Below are positions 53,595 through 61,867 of a stretch of 62,176 nt of DNA, piece by piece (position 1 is the stretch's first letter; each line of letters begins with the position of its first letter). This stretch comes from a virus: the IMG/VR virus record IMGVR_UViG_3300025137_003955, positions 1 through 62,176 of that record; one strand, 5' to 3'. Below the pieces are notes generated by a model that worked only from the letters and a program-made list of their open reading frames with translations, did no database searches and was not told where the DNA came from. The translations under genes were made by a program, and so were the position numbers.

Positions 53595-53845
53595 TATTTC
53601 TCCTTAGGATAACCTACATACCAATCTTTTATGGTTTCTACCCGTACATCTCTCCATGCTTTAACATCTAATCCCCACATAATTAAACTGTCTGGACTAT
53701 TGTATCCACCTATTTTCATCTCAATACCTGAGATGTCATTATTTAATGTGCAAGGCATAGTTCTTATCTCGCCTGTACCTATTTTTTCAAATACAACTGT
53801 AACTACACTCTTTTTTAAAGCATCTACTATTGGCTTTGTGTTCAT
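53594..53845 (-). CDS. Small SH3-like beta-barrel protein (DUF2693-like)
   Basis: Start set at ATG 53845, overlapping the radical SAM stop. 83 residues. The pattern VVTVVFEKIGTGEIRTMPCTLN and a C-terminal WRDVRVETIKDWYVG match small phage beta-barrel proteins of the DUF2693 type. It lies between two radical SAM genes; role unknown. Confidence 0.6.
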   Translation of the reverse strand: MNTKPIVDALKKSVVTVVFEKIGTGEIRTMPCTLNNDISGIEMKIGGYNSPDSLIMWGLDVKAWRDVRVETIKDWYVGYPKEK

Positions 53846-55374
53846 AATAATGCCTCTGCTTCCTGACAAATACTCCACCAATCTTCCATTTCGGGAAATG
53901 TAGATAAAAAATCTGTATCTCTACGCTCATCATGTTGCGTAAAAAATTTATAAAAATTTGCTCTTGCTTTTGTAAGTTCTTCTTTATCCATATTACACCC
54001 TGCTTTCATCCATTCTAGGTTTCTACGAACTTTATCAATTTCAAAATCTTTAAATCCTCTATAGTCTATATTTACTTCATCTGCCCTATTTAACTCCATA
54101 AATGCTATTGCTTCTTCCAAATAACTCTGATAATATTCAGGCATTATTTGTATACATTGCCAAAGTGGCGCTCTAAGTAAAGGTATATCAAACCATATAC
54201 GTTGTTTAGGCCTAACTTCATAATCATCATGTTTATGTCCACCATTATCTGGTATAGGAATATATTTAATACCCTGTCTGTCTTTAGCATACTCGTCACG
54301 CAAGTCTAAAATCCACTGTAAGTAATCCCTTAAACTGGGTAAACTTAGTACGTTAAAAGTATTAATAAATGTAATTGTGCTATTGTCTGATTCTTGTAAT
54401 ATACGTTTTACATTCTTTTGTAACATTGCAAAATCCATACCATTACGCATATACTCTGCTTGAGGTCCATAGCCATCTAAACTTACAAATGTGGCAAAGT
54501 TCTTACATGCTGGTGCTACATACCAGTTATTTCCAGAGTTTGGATTAAACTTTTCTGGATCTTCCCATATTTGTATCTCTTCTAATCTTTGTAGTTTATC
54601 TAAAAACATATCCATTAAGATAGGTTTAGGTGGACACATATTAGATGTTAGTGACATCTCAAGCCAAGCATTTGGATTTTCGTATACATAGTCTAATACT
54701 TTAAATGTATTAACATCCATTAATGGTTCACCACCTGTCATACGAAAAACTTCTAAATTTTTATATAACTCCGGCCACCATTTCCAAAATGCTTCCACAT
54801 ATGGATTTTCATTTTGTGCAAGTTTTTTTGGAAGTAGTCTCTGGTTACTTAAACTATCTAAGTTATTATGTTCACCATTAGCAATAGTGTAAGGGCCATA
54901 TTCTTTTACTTCTTTTTCCCATGACGTACTTAAATGTGGACTGCAATAACTACATTTTAAATTACATGCTTGATTAAAATTTACTTCTACATAACGTGGA
55001 TTTATATTACCTTCTGCACCTGCTTCTGCTATTTCTTCTCTGGCATTTTGAGCCCAGTACTCTCCACTACGATAAACTCGGTCACTTCTTCCACCTACAT
55101 CTTCTATACGCCAACAGTAACTACATCCTTCTGGTCTTTCGCCTTTTAACATTTGAGCACGTTGCTCTTTCTTTTCTGCTGTATTATGTAATGCAGAAGG
55201 ATTAGTTTTTATTTCTTCAACATCTATATCATGTGTGGGAGGATGATAGCAACTATGAGTTTTGCCGTTTGTTAAGTGCATAGAAACTTGTGTCCATTTT
55301 GCGTAACACATTGTTTCGCTTATGACATCTAGTTGTTCCTTGGCCTTATCTGCGGCTTGATCATATATACTCAT
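53842..55374 (-). CDS. N-terminal-twitch radical SAM protein 8 (CYH variant)
   Basis: 510 residues. NFNQACNLKCSYCSP (Cys137, 141, 144) and RMTGGEPLM. The auxiliary site has Cys23, SCYHPPTH (Cys42, His44), then Cys84/Cys87. It shares the WWPEL block after the SAM cluster with copy 7 and is its closest relative. First radical SAM gene after the outer-membrane protein. Confidence 0.83.
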   Translation of the reverse strand: MSIYDQAADKAKEQLDVISETMCYAKWTQVSMHLTNGKTHSCYHPPTHDIDVEEIKTNPSALHNTAEKKEQRAQMLKGERPEGCSYCWRIEDVGGRSDRVYRSGEYWAQNAREEIAEAGAEGNINPRYVEVNFNQACNLKCSYCSPHLSTSWEKEVKEYGPYTIANGEHNNLDSLSNQRLLPKKLAQNENPYVEAFWKWWPELYKNLEVFRMTGGEPLMDVNTFKVLDYVYENPNAWLEMSLTSNMCPPKPILMDMFLDKLQRLEEIQIWEDPEKFNPNSGNNWYVAPACKNFATFVSLDGYGPQAEYMRNGMDFAMLQKNVKRILQESDNSTITFINTFNVLSLPSLRDYLQWILDLRDEYAKDRQGIKYIPIPDNGGHKHDDYEVRPKQRIWFDIPLLRAPLWQCIQIMPEYYQSYLEEAIAFMELNRADEVNIDYRGFKDFEIDKVRRNLEWMKAGCNMDKEELTKARANFYKFFTQHDERRDTDFLSTFPEMEDWWSICQEAEALL

Positions 55375-55377
55375 TTA

Positions 55378-56028
55378 CTAGAATGTAATACCAAAGTTTA
55401 TAGATTTCGTATCTCTGTCTTGAAATCCCTCGTCAATCATTCTCCATGAAATACCTACTGTGATGTTATCTGCAAGTTGGTAATCCAAGTTAAATTCGTT
55501 CCTAGTATAAGAATCGTTTCCTGACTCGTATAAAAACTTATTAGTGGCACTTAGTTTGTCAGCAATTTTGTAAGTTATCCATGTACTGTTCCTAATAATT
55601 GCTTCACTACTATCACTTTCTAAATATGCAACTGAGTATTCGTTGCTGACTTTTATACGTTCTGAACGGTATACTTTATAACCAAAACCTGCACCAATAA
55701 CTGTTCTTGTTTTATATTTAGATCTATACTTGTCATTATCAACCTGTACTAAACCTAGAAAGTACATTTTATCTGTCTTTTCATAATTTTGTTTAAGGTT
55801 AAAATATGTTAAATTTTCTTCTTCTTCGCCATCGTTTTCTTCTGTAACAAAATCAAATTCTATATTTGTTTGCCATGGCCCAACTTCTCTACTCCAATCT
55901 ATACTTAGATCTAATTCCATGTCACCGTCGTCTACTTCTGCGCCGAAGCCAACATCTATTGCATAGGCATTAATACTTAATAGTAATAATACTACTCCTG
56001 TTACAATACCTAATACCCATTTTTTCAT
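55378..56028 (-). CDS. DUF481-like outer-membrane beta-barrel protein
   Basis: Start set at ATG 56028, not 56085: it begins MKKWVLGIVTGVVLLLLS and ends the signal at AYA (~23). The 216-residue protein shows alternating strands and a terminal FGITF (Phe end). This agrees with DUF481/YdiY outer-membrane proteins. It is the second phage-encoded OMP in the window. It may present or export material made by the island. Confidence 0.72.
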   Translation of the reverse strand: MKKWVLGIVTGVVLLLLSINAYAIDVGFGAEVDDGDMELDLSIDWSREVGPWQTNIEFDFVTEENDGEEEENLTYFNLKQNYEKTDKMYFLGLVQVDNDKYRSKYKTRTVIGAGFGYKVYRSERIKVSNEYSVAYLESDSSEAIIRNSTWITYKIADKLSATNKFLYESGNDSYTRNEFNLDYQLADNITVGISWRMIDEGFQDRDTKSINFGITF

Positions 56029-57020
56029 AATAATCCCTTCTCTAATAATTCTTGTATTTGTTTTTCTCTTATCATGGCACCCCATCTTTTAGGATTAACA
56101 TAAGTTAATTTAAAAAATTTACACATTTGAGGATTAGGGTCAAACAACATCATTTCGTTAATGCTTTCGTTTAGTTTATGGCCTAGATCTTTAATAGCAA
56201 TCTCTAACATGTCACGGTCCCATTTAACTTTAGAATATTTACATACTTCATCTCCTGGAAAACGAGGTAGTATAGTGTTATCAAAGAAGTCTTTAAACCA
56301 ATCATAATCTGATATTAGATTTGTATTCCATGTACTATTAACGGTCATGTCACACCCTAGTCTCGCTCCGTAGAGAGCCCATAAGCCATTATCTACATCG
56401 CTACCAATATTACACCATGTTTGTAATCTGTTATAGTTTTGCCACCAAATTTTTTCTTTAAATTCATCTGGTCTAACACGGGCACCTTGATCAGTACTCA
56501 TTTTAACACCTTCTCTAAACCCTGCTCTAAAGGCTTGAAACGGACTTGCTGTTTGATGTACTTCGCTAAACGTGTCGTTAAGTTGTATGTAATCTAACTT
56601 CCAGCAAAATTCCATACCCTCGCCATCTTCAGCGGCTTCATGAGTGTTCATGTCTTTAACATATTCTGTGGGCCAACATTTAAGTCCGCCGTTACCATAT
56701 ACTAAGCCATTTAAAATATTTTTTGCATTCCAACTAAAGATACATTCACTAATAACTTTACCGTCATGATCAGTATCAGGAACATCTAATGTTTGTTCAA
56801 AGAAGTCGTCCATGACAATGTTATCGCCATCTACGGTTATAAATCTATCTGTTTCGGATTGATTGGCACATTCTTTGTGTGCGGCATCAAAGCCTTTCAC
56901 ACCGTGTACACGTTTAGCCCAAGGGACCTTGTTTAATAAGTCAGCCCAATGCTCTTCCGCATTTGGTTCGTCATAAGAAATATAGAATATGTCTAATTCT
57001 GTAACATCGATCTTCGCCAT
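56025..57020 (-). CDS. GT-A-like protein, single-module relative of the giant protein
   Basis: 331 residues. LDIFYISYDEPNAEEHW and RFITVDGDNIVMDDFF (DxD-like GD) match the last module of the 1286-residue protein, as do YGNGGLKCWPTEYV and the following FQAFRAGFREGVKM block. Fold most like a nucleotide-sugar transferase. Probably glycosyltransferase; donor unknown. Preceded by a late box with a normal leader. Confidence 0.65.
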   Translation of the reverse strand: MAKIDVTELDIFYISYDEPNAEEHWADLLNKVPWAKRVHGVKGFDAAHKECANQSETDRFITVDGDNIVMDDFFEQTLDVPDTDHDGKVISECIFSWNAKNILNGLVYGNGGLKCWPTEYVKDMNTHEAAEDGEGMEFCWKLDYIQLNDTFSEVHQTASPFQAFRAGFREGVKMSTDQGARVRPDEFKEKIWWQNYNRLQTWCNIGSDVDNGLWALYGARLGCDMTVNSTWNTNLISDYDWFKDFFDNTILPRFPGDEVCKYSKVKWDRDMLEIAIKDLGHKLNESINEMMLFDPNPQMCKFFKLTYVNPKRWGAMIREKQIQELLEKGLL

Positions 57021-57041
57021 ATATGTCGTCCTGTGTATTTT

Positions 57042-57719
57042 TTAAGTACGCACATATTTATCAAAAATCTCTAGGGTATATACACTACATCGATCCAGAT
57101 CTTTTGGTGTATCAGAAGTTACAGACCCTTCTTGTATAAGGTCTTTTAGTGGAACTTTTACAATGTATATCATAAAATGTGGATCATTAACACTTGTAAA
57201 ATAAAAAGTTAGCTCTTTTTGTCCTTTTGCTGTAATAGTGTCAAGATCTTTTCCTTTATATTTATTCTTAGTTTTAGCACTTGCTGTGACAGTAAATTTA
57301 TTACCTTTAAATCCTACTTTAATATTATATGTTCTACTTTTGTCGTACTCAATAAGTTGCACAAAAGCATCTTCACTTCTAACATAGAGACTTTCTATAG
57401 GTCGTAATTCAATATGATAAGTGTTTTCATCATCAGGATTTTGTGCTACTCTATATAAATCTAAGTTTTTACCGTCTAAAATGGTTACTTGTTCTTTTGT
57501 AAATGTATAAGACTTCCAGCCTTTAAGTACTTCTACATCTTCCTTAGTAATACAAGTAATAGTACCGTCTTCTAAAAAGTAAACAGTATGGTCTTTTTCA
57601 TACTCTGCTTTTTGCATAGCATAATAATTACCTTCAAATTTTTCTTTATTTTCTAAAAATCGTTGCCGTCTTAGTTCTGCTTGACTAAGTTCTTGTTTTT
57701 TTAATTTTTTAGATGCCAT
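57042..57719 (-). CDS. Hypothetical phage protein
   Basis: 225 residues. Lys/Glu-rich helical N-terminus (QELSQAELRRQRFLENKEKFEG) and a beta-rich remainder with YTFTKEQVTILDGKN and NIKVGFKGNKFTVTA. Family not recognised. The sequence ends 22 nt before the next gene's start region, where a late box lies. Confidence 0.55.
   Translation of the reverse strand: MASKKLKKQELSQAELRRQRFLENKEKFEGNYYAMQKAEYEKDHTVYFLEDGTITCITKEDVEVLKGWKSYTFTKEQVTILDGKNLDLYRVAQNPDDENTYHIELRPIESLYVRSEDAFVQLIEYDKSRTYNIKVGFKGNKFTVTASAKTKNKYKGKDLDTITAKGQKELTFYFTSVNDPHFMIYIVKVPLKDLIQEGSVTSDTPKDLDRCSVYTLEIFDKYVRT
57055..57062 (-). promoter_or_regulatory. T4-type late promoter box (GATAAATA)
   Basis: Minus-strand GATAAATA lies 34 nt upstream of the ATG at 57020, with GACGACAT leader and a weak AGGA. 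Confidence 0.6.
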
Positions 57720-58572
57720 AATCTTGTTCCATTTGCTTTATCATACTTATACTCATCCAGTCTTTTTCTACATAATGGAATGGATATAGTTGTTGGAAGT
57801 TTCCTATTTTAAAATCTTTATATGTATTATAATATGTGGGTAGTGTTTCAGACCATATTTCACTTATTCGTGTATCAGGAATATTTTGCACATGGCTTTT
57901 CATATGTATAAATGTAGGAACCTCATCAATATTTTCCTGTGTACATAAATGTTCTATACCTAATATATTCATTGCAAGAGCAAAAGCAACATCGCCACTC
58001 AACCAAGTAGGTTTTCCGTTAGGCATAAATTTATAAAACATTCTCTGCCAATGCTGGAAAATTATTTCTATCATAGCAAATAATTCACTCGCTAATTCGC
58101 TCTTTTTAAAGTAGAAAAATGCAGTATATACATTAGGTAAATTGTTTGCCGCAAAATATTTTCTATAATAATTACTGCTCACAACCTCACCTCTATATGT
58201 TCTAACTTTAGTAGTTGCCCACACATCACGTTGCGACATTATATTCCACCAATGACTCACGTCTGTAGGAAATATCATATCAGTATCTAGTATTACTGTT
58301 TCATCATATGGTGACATGTAATAATACTTCCATTTGTTATTAATTTTCCATTCTTCTCTTAGGGCATCATCTTGCCATGGTATATCTACTATGTGGTCAA
58401 ATATTTTTTTATGTTTTTGTTTAATAAGTTTTTTAGTTTTAGCGTCAACACATACTGTCAGGTTATTGACCGTGCTCTGTGTTAGTTTTAAATTAAGTGC
58501 AAGAGCATACGCCTGCTCTAAATAATCAGTAGTATCATTGTTTTGTGCTATTACTATGTAACCTTTACTCAT
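57709..58572 (-). CDS. GT-A glycosyltransferase A
   Basis: 287 residues. IVIAQNNDTTDYLEQAYAL is the first Rossmann strand, SPYDETVILDTDMIF (~92-106) the DxD metal/donor site, and VYTAFFYFKK the acceptor-side strand. Closely matches the protein at 60572 (SPYDETLLIDVDY). Likely inverting or retaining GT with unknown donor. Confidence 0.8.
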   Translation of the reverse strand: MSKGYIVIAQNNDTTDYLEQAYALALNLKLTQSTVNNLTVCVDAKTKKLIKQKHKKIFDHIVDIPWQDDALREEWKINNKWKYYYMSPYDETVILDTDMIFPTDVSHWWNIMSQRDVWATTKVRTYRGEVVSSNYYRKYFAANNLPNVYTAFFYFKKSELASELFAMIEIIFQHWQRMFYKFMPNGKPTWLSGDVAFALAMNILGIEHLCTQENIDEVPTFIHMKSHVQNIPDTRISEIWSETLPTYYNTYKDFKIGNFQQLYPFHYVEKDWMSISMIKQMEQDYGI

Positions 58573-58753
58573 TTATATATTTCCAATCTTCTCTAAAAAG
58601 GCAATGTCTATGATATCCTTCTTTTGTTTCATAAACAAATTGCATACCCAAAAGTTCAGTAACTTTACCCTGAAACTTTCCGTTCAAGCGACAAGTATGC
58701 TCAATTTGATCTCCTAACTCAGGAGCCTTCTTGCTCTTCTTTTTTATACTCAT
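58565..58753 (-). CDS. Small beta-barrel-like hypothetical protein
   Basis: 62 residues, basic, with QIEHTCRLNGKFQGKVTELLG and FVYETKEGYHRHCLF. Resembles small SH3-like folds. Overlaps its neighbours by 8 and 35 nt. Confidence 0.5.
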   Translation of the reverse strand: MSIKKKSKKAPELGDQIEHTCRLNGKFQGKVTELLGMQFVYETKEGYHRHCLFREDWKYINE

Positions 58754-58943
58754 ACATCTCTTCCCAATAATCGTATGCTTCAGGTTCTAACCTCTGTATA
58801 CTTTCTTGTAAAATTTCTGCTCTACGTTCTTCAGTAGCATCAAACCATTCTTGTATCTCATCATTTGTTCTACCACAACTTGGACAATTAAATCCATTTG
58901 TAAAACACTTACTAATACACGGTGATAAAACTCTTTTAGACAT
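58719..58943 (-). CDS. DUF1289-like zinc-binding small protein
   Basis: Start set at ATG 58943 (MSKRVLSPC...). 74 residues. SPCISKCFTNGFNCPSCGRTNDEIQEW fits the DUF1289 pattern SPC...C......C..C.RT..EI..W, with four Cys for zinc. Function of the family is unclear. Confidence 0.75.
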   Translation of the reverse strand: MSKRVLSPCISKCFTNGFNCPSCGRTNDEIQEWFDATEERRAEILQESIQRLEPEAYDYWEEMYEYKKEEQEGS

Positions 58944-59517
58944 AACATTGTGATGTGTTTTGCCAAACTCCTTTGTCAACAAAATTAATTATCATAATAG
59001 TTCTTATTCCTTCATATTGTATAGGAGCAAAACCGTGCCATTTTTCATCACTTGGAATAAACAATAGTCCTCTATTATCCTGCCATTCTGTTTTTGCGTA
59101 ATGTGTTTCTTTATTAACATATATGTCTGTTGCTAAATTTTTATCGTCTTCTTTGTCTATGTTTACAATTAAAGTTAATTTCTTTTCAGGTGTGTCAGTA
59201 TGTATTGCATGAAAGAAAGGATACCTATCATGTATCATTTCAGGCCTACAATAGGTATTAGCCAAGTCACAGTCAAATTTTTCTTCAAACATTTTATGAT
59301 CGTTTAAAAACTCTGCAACTGGTTTTAGTGCAGGAAATTCCTCACAATATTCGTTTCCTAAAAAGGTCCTACCTTTTATAATGTCTCTGAATCCGTTTGC
59401 ATTAGAGTAGTCAGCATCGTTTACTTTGTGATCTTTTAATGCCTTAAAGTGTTCATCACTAAAAACATTGTCTATAATCCAATGTTCCCACGGCTCATTA
59501 TATTTTATCGGGACCAT
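58936..59517 (-). CDS. 2OG-Fe(II) oxygenase
   Basis: 193 residues. FFHAIHTDTPEK has His106 and Asp108 (HxD), KWHGFAPI has the distal His161, and GIRTIMIINFV supplies Arg172 for 2-oxoglutarate. All iron and cosubstrate ligands are present. It may hydroxylate a protein, sugar or nucleobase; the neighbours favour a glycan pathway. Confidence 0.82.
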   Translation of the reverse strand: MVPIKYNEPWEHWIIDNVFSDEHFKALKDHKVNDADYSNANGFRDIIKGRTFLGNEYCEEFPALKPVAEFLNDHKMFEEKFDCDLANTYCRPEMIHDRYPFFHAIHTDTPEKKLTLIVNIDKEDDKNLATDIYVNKETHYAKTEWQDNRGLLFIPSDEKWHGFAPIQYEGIRTIMIINFVDKGVWQNTSQCYV

Positions 59518-60575
59518 AGTTCACCTCCAATTTCGTTAGGTATTATACTTACTTTACTGGCCCAGTAAAAGTTTTGTAAATACTCATCTGTCGATTCGTT
59601 TACTATTTCTTCTATTAAATTTTTACAATTATGTGTGCTGTTGTTAAATAAAATTACATCTTTTTCTTTAACATAACATACATCATCATTTATATCTAAA
59701 TATAAAACTATATGCGAAAAATCGTCCTTTACTAAGTTTTCCTCTCCTATATAGATACCAACTCCTTTAAAATCCATTCTACTTGGTATTAAAAATTTAT
59801 TATCAATAATAGCAAAATTATATAAAGTGGGCGTATCTAAAACAGATTCTATTTTATTTAATATTTCTATTGTGGGACAAAAAATTGTTGGTTGCTCATT
59901 ATTAAACATTTTTCTTAATGATGTGTCTTGATTTATAATACAGTGATCATGATGATTTTTTGTTTCATGTATTTCTAAAAATCTAACTTGTGACATTCTG
60001 TTTTCATCTGGTATATCATCTGTCTTAATTGTTATATGTCTATTTTTCCTCACAAATCCATTACTACAATAATCTATCCATTCTCTTAATTTTAATCCAC
60101 GACCTGGAAAAATATCATCTATATCCCATACACATATTTCTGTATTAATTTGTTGAGCAAAAGCGGCTAAAAATCTATATGTACCAGGATGACAAACAAA
60201 TAATTCGTCTTGCATATAGCCTTGAGGTGGATAACTTATACCATTCTTTTTAATATCATTTACTAACCAATGTAATTTACTGCCATTAAATTGAGCAGTA
60301 AGGCCAGGAGAGCCGTCATCTCTCCAGAATATGTTACTTTTCTCGTAAGTTAATTTTTCTGATAACGGAGAGCTTTTTAAATTAGATAATATATTCTTAC
60401 CTCCATTTGTTAAGGAGCGTAATGCAGGATAAAATGTTTCTGAAAATTTAAAAACTGTTCTGCTTGTAATAATTTTTACATCTGGTGCATTGTCAAAAAA
60501 ATTATTTAACTCTGTATCCTGAGCAAGAGCATCTAAATTTTGTGTAGTGGATTTCATATGTTCTACAAATTTCAT
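59505..60575 (-). CDS. Hypothetical protein with weak ParB-like signature
   Basis: 356 residues. DELFVCHPGTYRFLAAFAQQINTEICVWD near 123-151 faintly recalls the ParB/sulfiredoxin GGxRxxAA site (HPGTYRFLAA). The rest (Asn/Asp-rich) is unfamiliar. It lies between an oxygenase and a glycosyltransferase. Function unresolved. Confidence 0.5.
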   Translation of the reverse strand: MKFVEHMKSTTQNLDALAQDTELNNFFDNAPDVKIITSRTVFKFSETFYPALRSLTNGGKNILSNLKSSPLSEKLTYEKSNIFWRDDGSPGLTAQFNGSKLHWLVNDIKKNGISYPPQGYMQDELFVCHPGTYRFLAAFAQQINTEICVWDIDDIFPGRGLKLREWIDYCSNGFVRKNRHITIKTDDIPDENRMSQVRFLEIHETKNHHDHCIINQDTSLRKMFNNEQPTIFCPTIEILNKIESVLDTPTLYNFAIIDNKFLIPSRMDFKGVGIYIGEENLVKDDFSHIVLYLDINDDVCYVKEKDVILFNNSTHNCKNLIEEIVNESTDEYLQNFYWASKVSIIPNEIGGELWSR

Positions 60576-61471
60576 TTTGCATACTCCAGCAAATTATCAC
60601 TAACTCTGTTTATAGCCCATTTATTCATAATATGCAAGTCCATGCTTTGCCACTTAGTTAGCATAAAGTCTCCAGGGCTTCTGGGCTTCTCTAAGTACAT
60701 GACAATAGTGTTCTCATCTATTGCACTATGTATATCGTCTGTATCAAAACTCTTGTAAAGGGTGGTAGGCAACTGTGGTATTCCTTTATCTACAAAACCA
60801 CTCATCATATGTGCGGCAATACTAAAACTGTAATCGTTTCTGTATAGTGTACCCTGCCACTTATATAAATCTTTATAGAATTGTGGATTATTTTTAACAT
60901 GCTTGACTATGTTAAAAAAACTTTCCACATATTCTGTCTTGCGGAAGTAAACCACAGTTGCCCAATACATTGTTATACCCATGTCATATAGTCTTGCTAA
61001 TGACGGGTCTTTTCGTTCGTACATGATATCCTGGTACTTCCAGTTCATCATAAGTTCGTTATTATGTCCCCAACAATGATTTAATGTATCACTTAGTATC
61101 AAATAGTCTACGTCTATTAATAATGTTTCATCATATGGGGAGATGTCGTATGCATCACATCTGTTTACATTATAAAAAGGTAAATGCTTTGCATTATGGC
61201 TAGTGTCTTTATATAGCCTTAAATTTCTTGCTTTAAAATCTTTGTCTTTATCTACTACAACTATGTTGTTAATTGCTTTTTTAATTAGACGTTTGCCTAA
61301 TGTTTTCTCGCCTTGTGCTAAACTATGTGGGTCTGTAACCACTGTAATGTTTTTAATGCCTAAATTCTTTTGTACTAGTAATGCATTAACCACAGCCAAA
61401 CGGAAGTAATCTATCTCCGTGTTGTTATGTGCGAACATTATTACGCCGCGAGTATTACTTTCCTTCTTCAT
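60572..61471 (-). CDS. GT-A glycosyltransferase B
   Basis: 299 residues. IMFAHNNTEIDYFRLAVVNALL opens the fold; SPYDETLLIDVDYLI (~113-127) gives DxD (DVD), and WATVVYFRKTEYVES the acceptor-side strand. Paralogue of 57709-58572. Probably acts in the same pathway with a different donor or acceptor. Confidence 0.8.
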   Translation of the reverse strand: MKKESNTRGVIMFAHNNTEIDYFRLAVVNALLVQKNLGIKNITVVTDPHSLAQGEKTLGKRLIKKAINNIVVVDKDKDFKARNLRLYKDTSHNAKHLPFYNVNRCDAYDISPYDETLLIDVDYLILSDTLNHCWGHNNELMMNWKYQDIMYERKDPSLARLYDMGITMYWATVVYFRKTEYVESFFNIVKHVKNNPQFYKDLYKWQGTLYRNDYSFSIAAHMMSGFVDKGIPQLPTTLYKSFDTDDIHSAIDENTIVMYLEKPRSPGDFMLTKWQSMDLHIMNKWAINRVSDNLLEYAK

Positions 61472-61814
61472 TTAGATCTAATATTTTATGTACTTTTCTT
61501 GCTTTACGAAGTTTTTCGTATTCAGCATAATAGTCGTTGGTTACTTCAAAATATCTACTTTGTATTTCTTCGTAGAATAATTCAACATCAACTTTTATAG
61601 GATTATTATGTATATCCAAGAGTACAACATCTTTTTGACCGTCATCAATTAGTTGTTTACAAAATGTAATTAAGGGAATGTCTATCGTAAAAGTACCACC
61701 ATTAATGCTGTAACTTAATAGACTTTGTGTTTTGGCCTTCAGTTGGGCCTGCTGATTGTTTAGTGTTACTCTGTAATTAGCAAATTCCAGAGCCTTTGTC
61801 AAGCGAGTACTCAT
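61455..61814 (-). CDS. Conserved small phage protein
   Basis: 119 residues starting MSTRLTKALEFANYRVTLNNQ, a start seen in marine T4-like phage proteins. Charged, with a helical C-terminus (YYAEYEKLRKARKVHKIL). Its ATG lies 5 nt after a late box, predicting a leaderless transcript. Function unknown. Confidence 0.55.
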   Translation of the reverse strand: MSTRLTKALEFANYRVTLNNQQAQLKAKTQSLLSYSINGGTFTIDIPLITFCKQLIDDGQKDVVLLDIHNNPIKVDVELFYEEIQSRYFEVTNDYYAEYEKLRKARKVHKILDLNEEGK

Positions 61815-61819
61815 GTGTA

Positions 61820-61827
61820 TATTTATT
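61820..61827 (-). promoter_or_regulatory. Late promoter box with leaderless geometry
   Basis: Minus-strand AATAAATA, then TACAC, then ATG at 61814. Confidence 0.5.
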
Positions 61828-61832
61828 AGTCA

Positions 61833-61861
61833 GAAAAAAGCCAGTCACTATGAACTGGCTT
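61833..61861 (-). terminator. Rho-independent terminator for the DUF805 gene
   Basis: Minus-strand AAGCCAGT / ACTGGCTT stem with an 8-nt loop followed by a T run. Confidence 0.85.
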
Positions 61862-61867
61862 GTTAAA

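Noticed and set aside
55378-56085. Upstream start (ATG 56085) for the DUF481-like protein
   Set aside because: It would put 19 charged residues before a clear signal peptide; ATG 56028 gives a normal exported protein.
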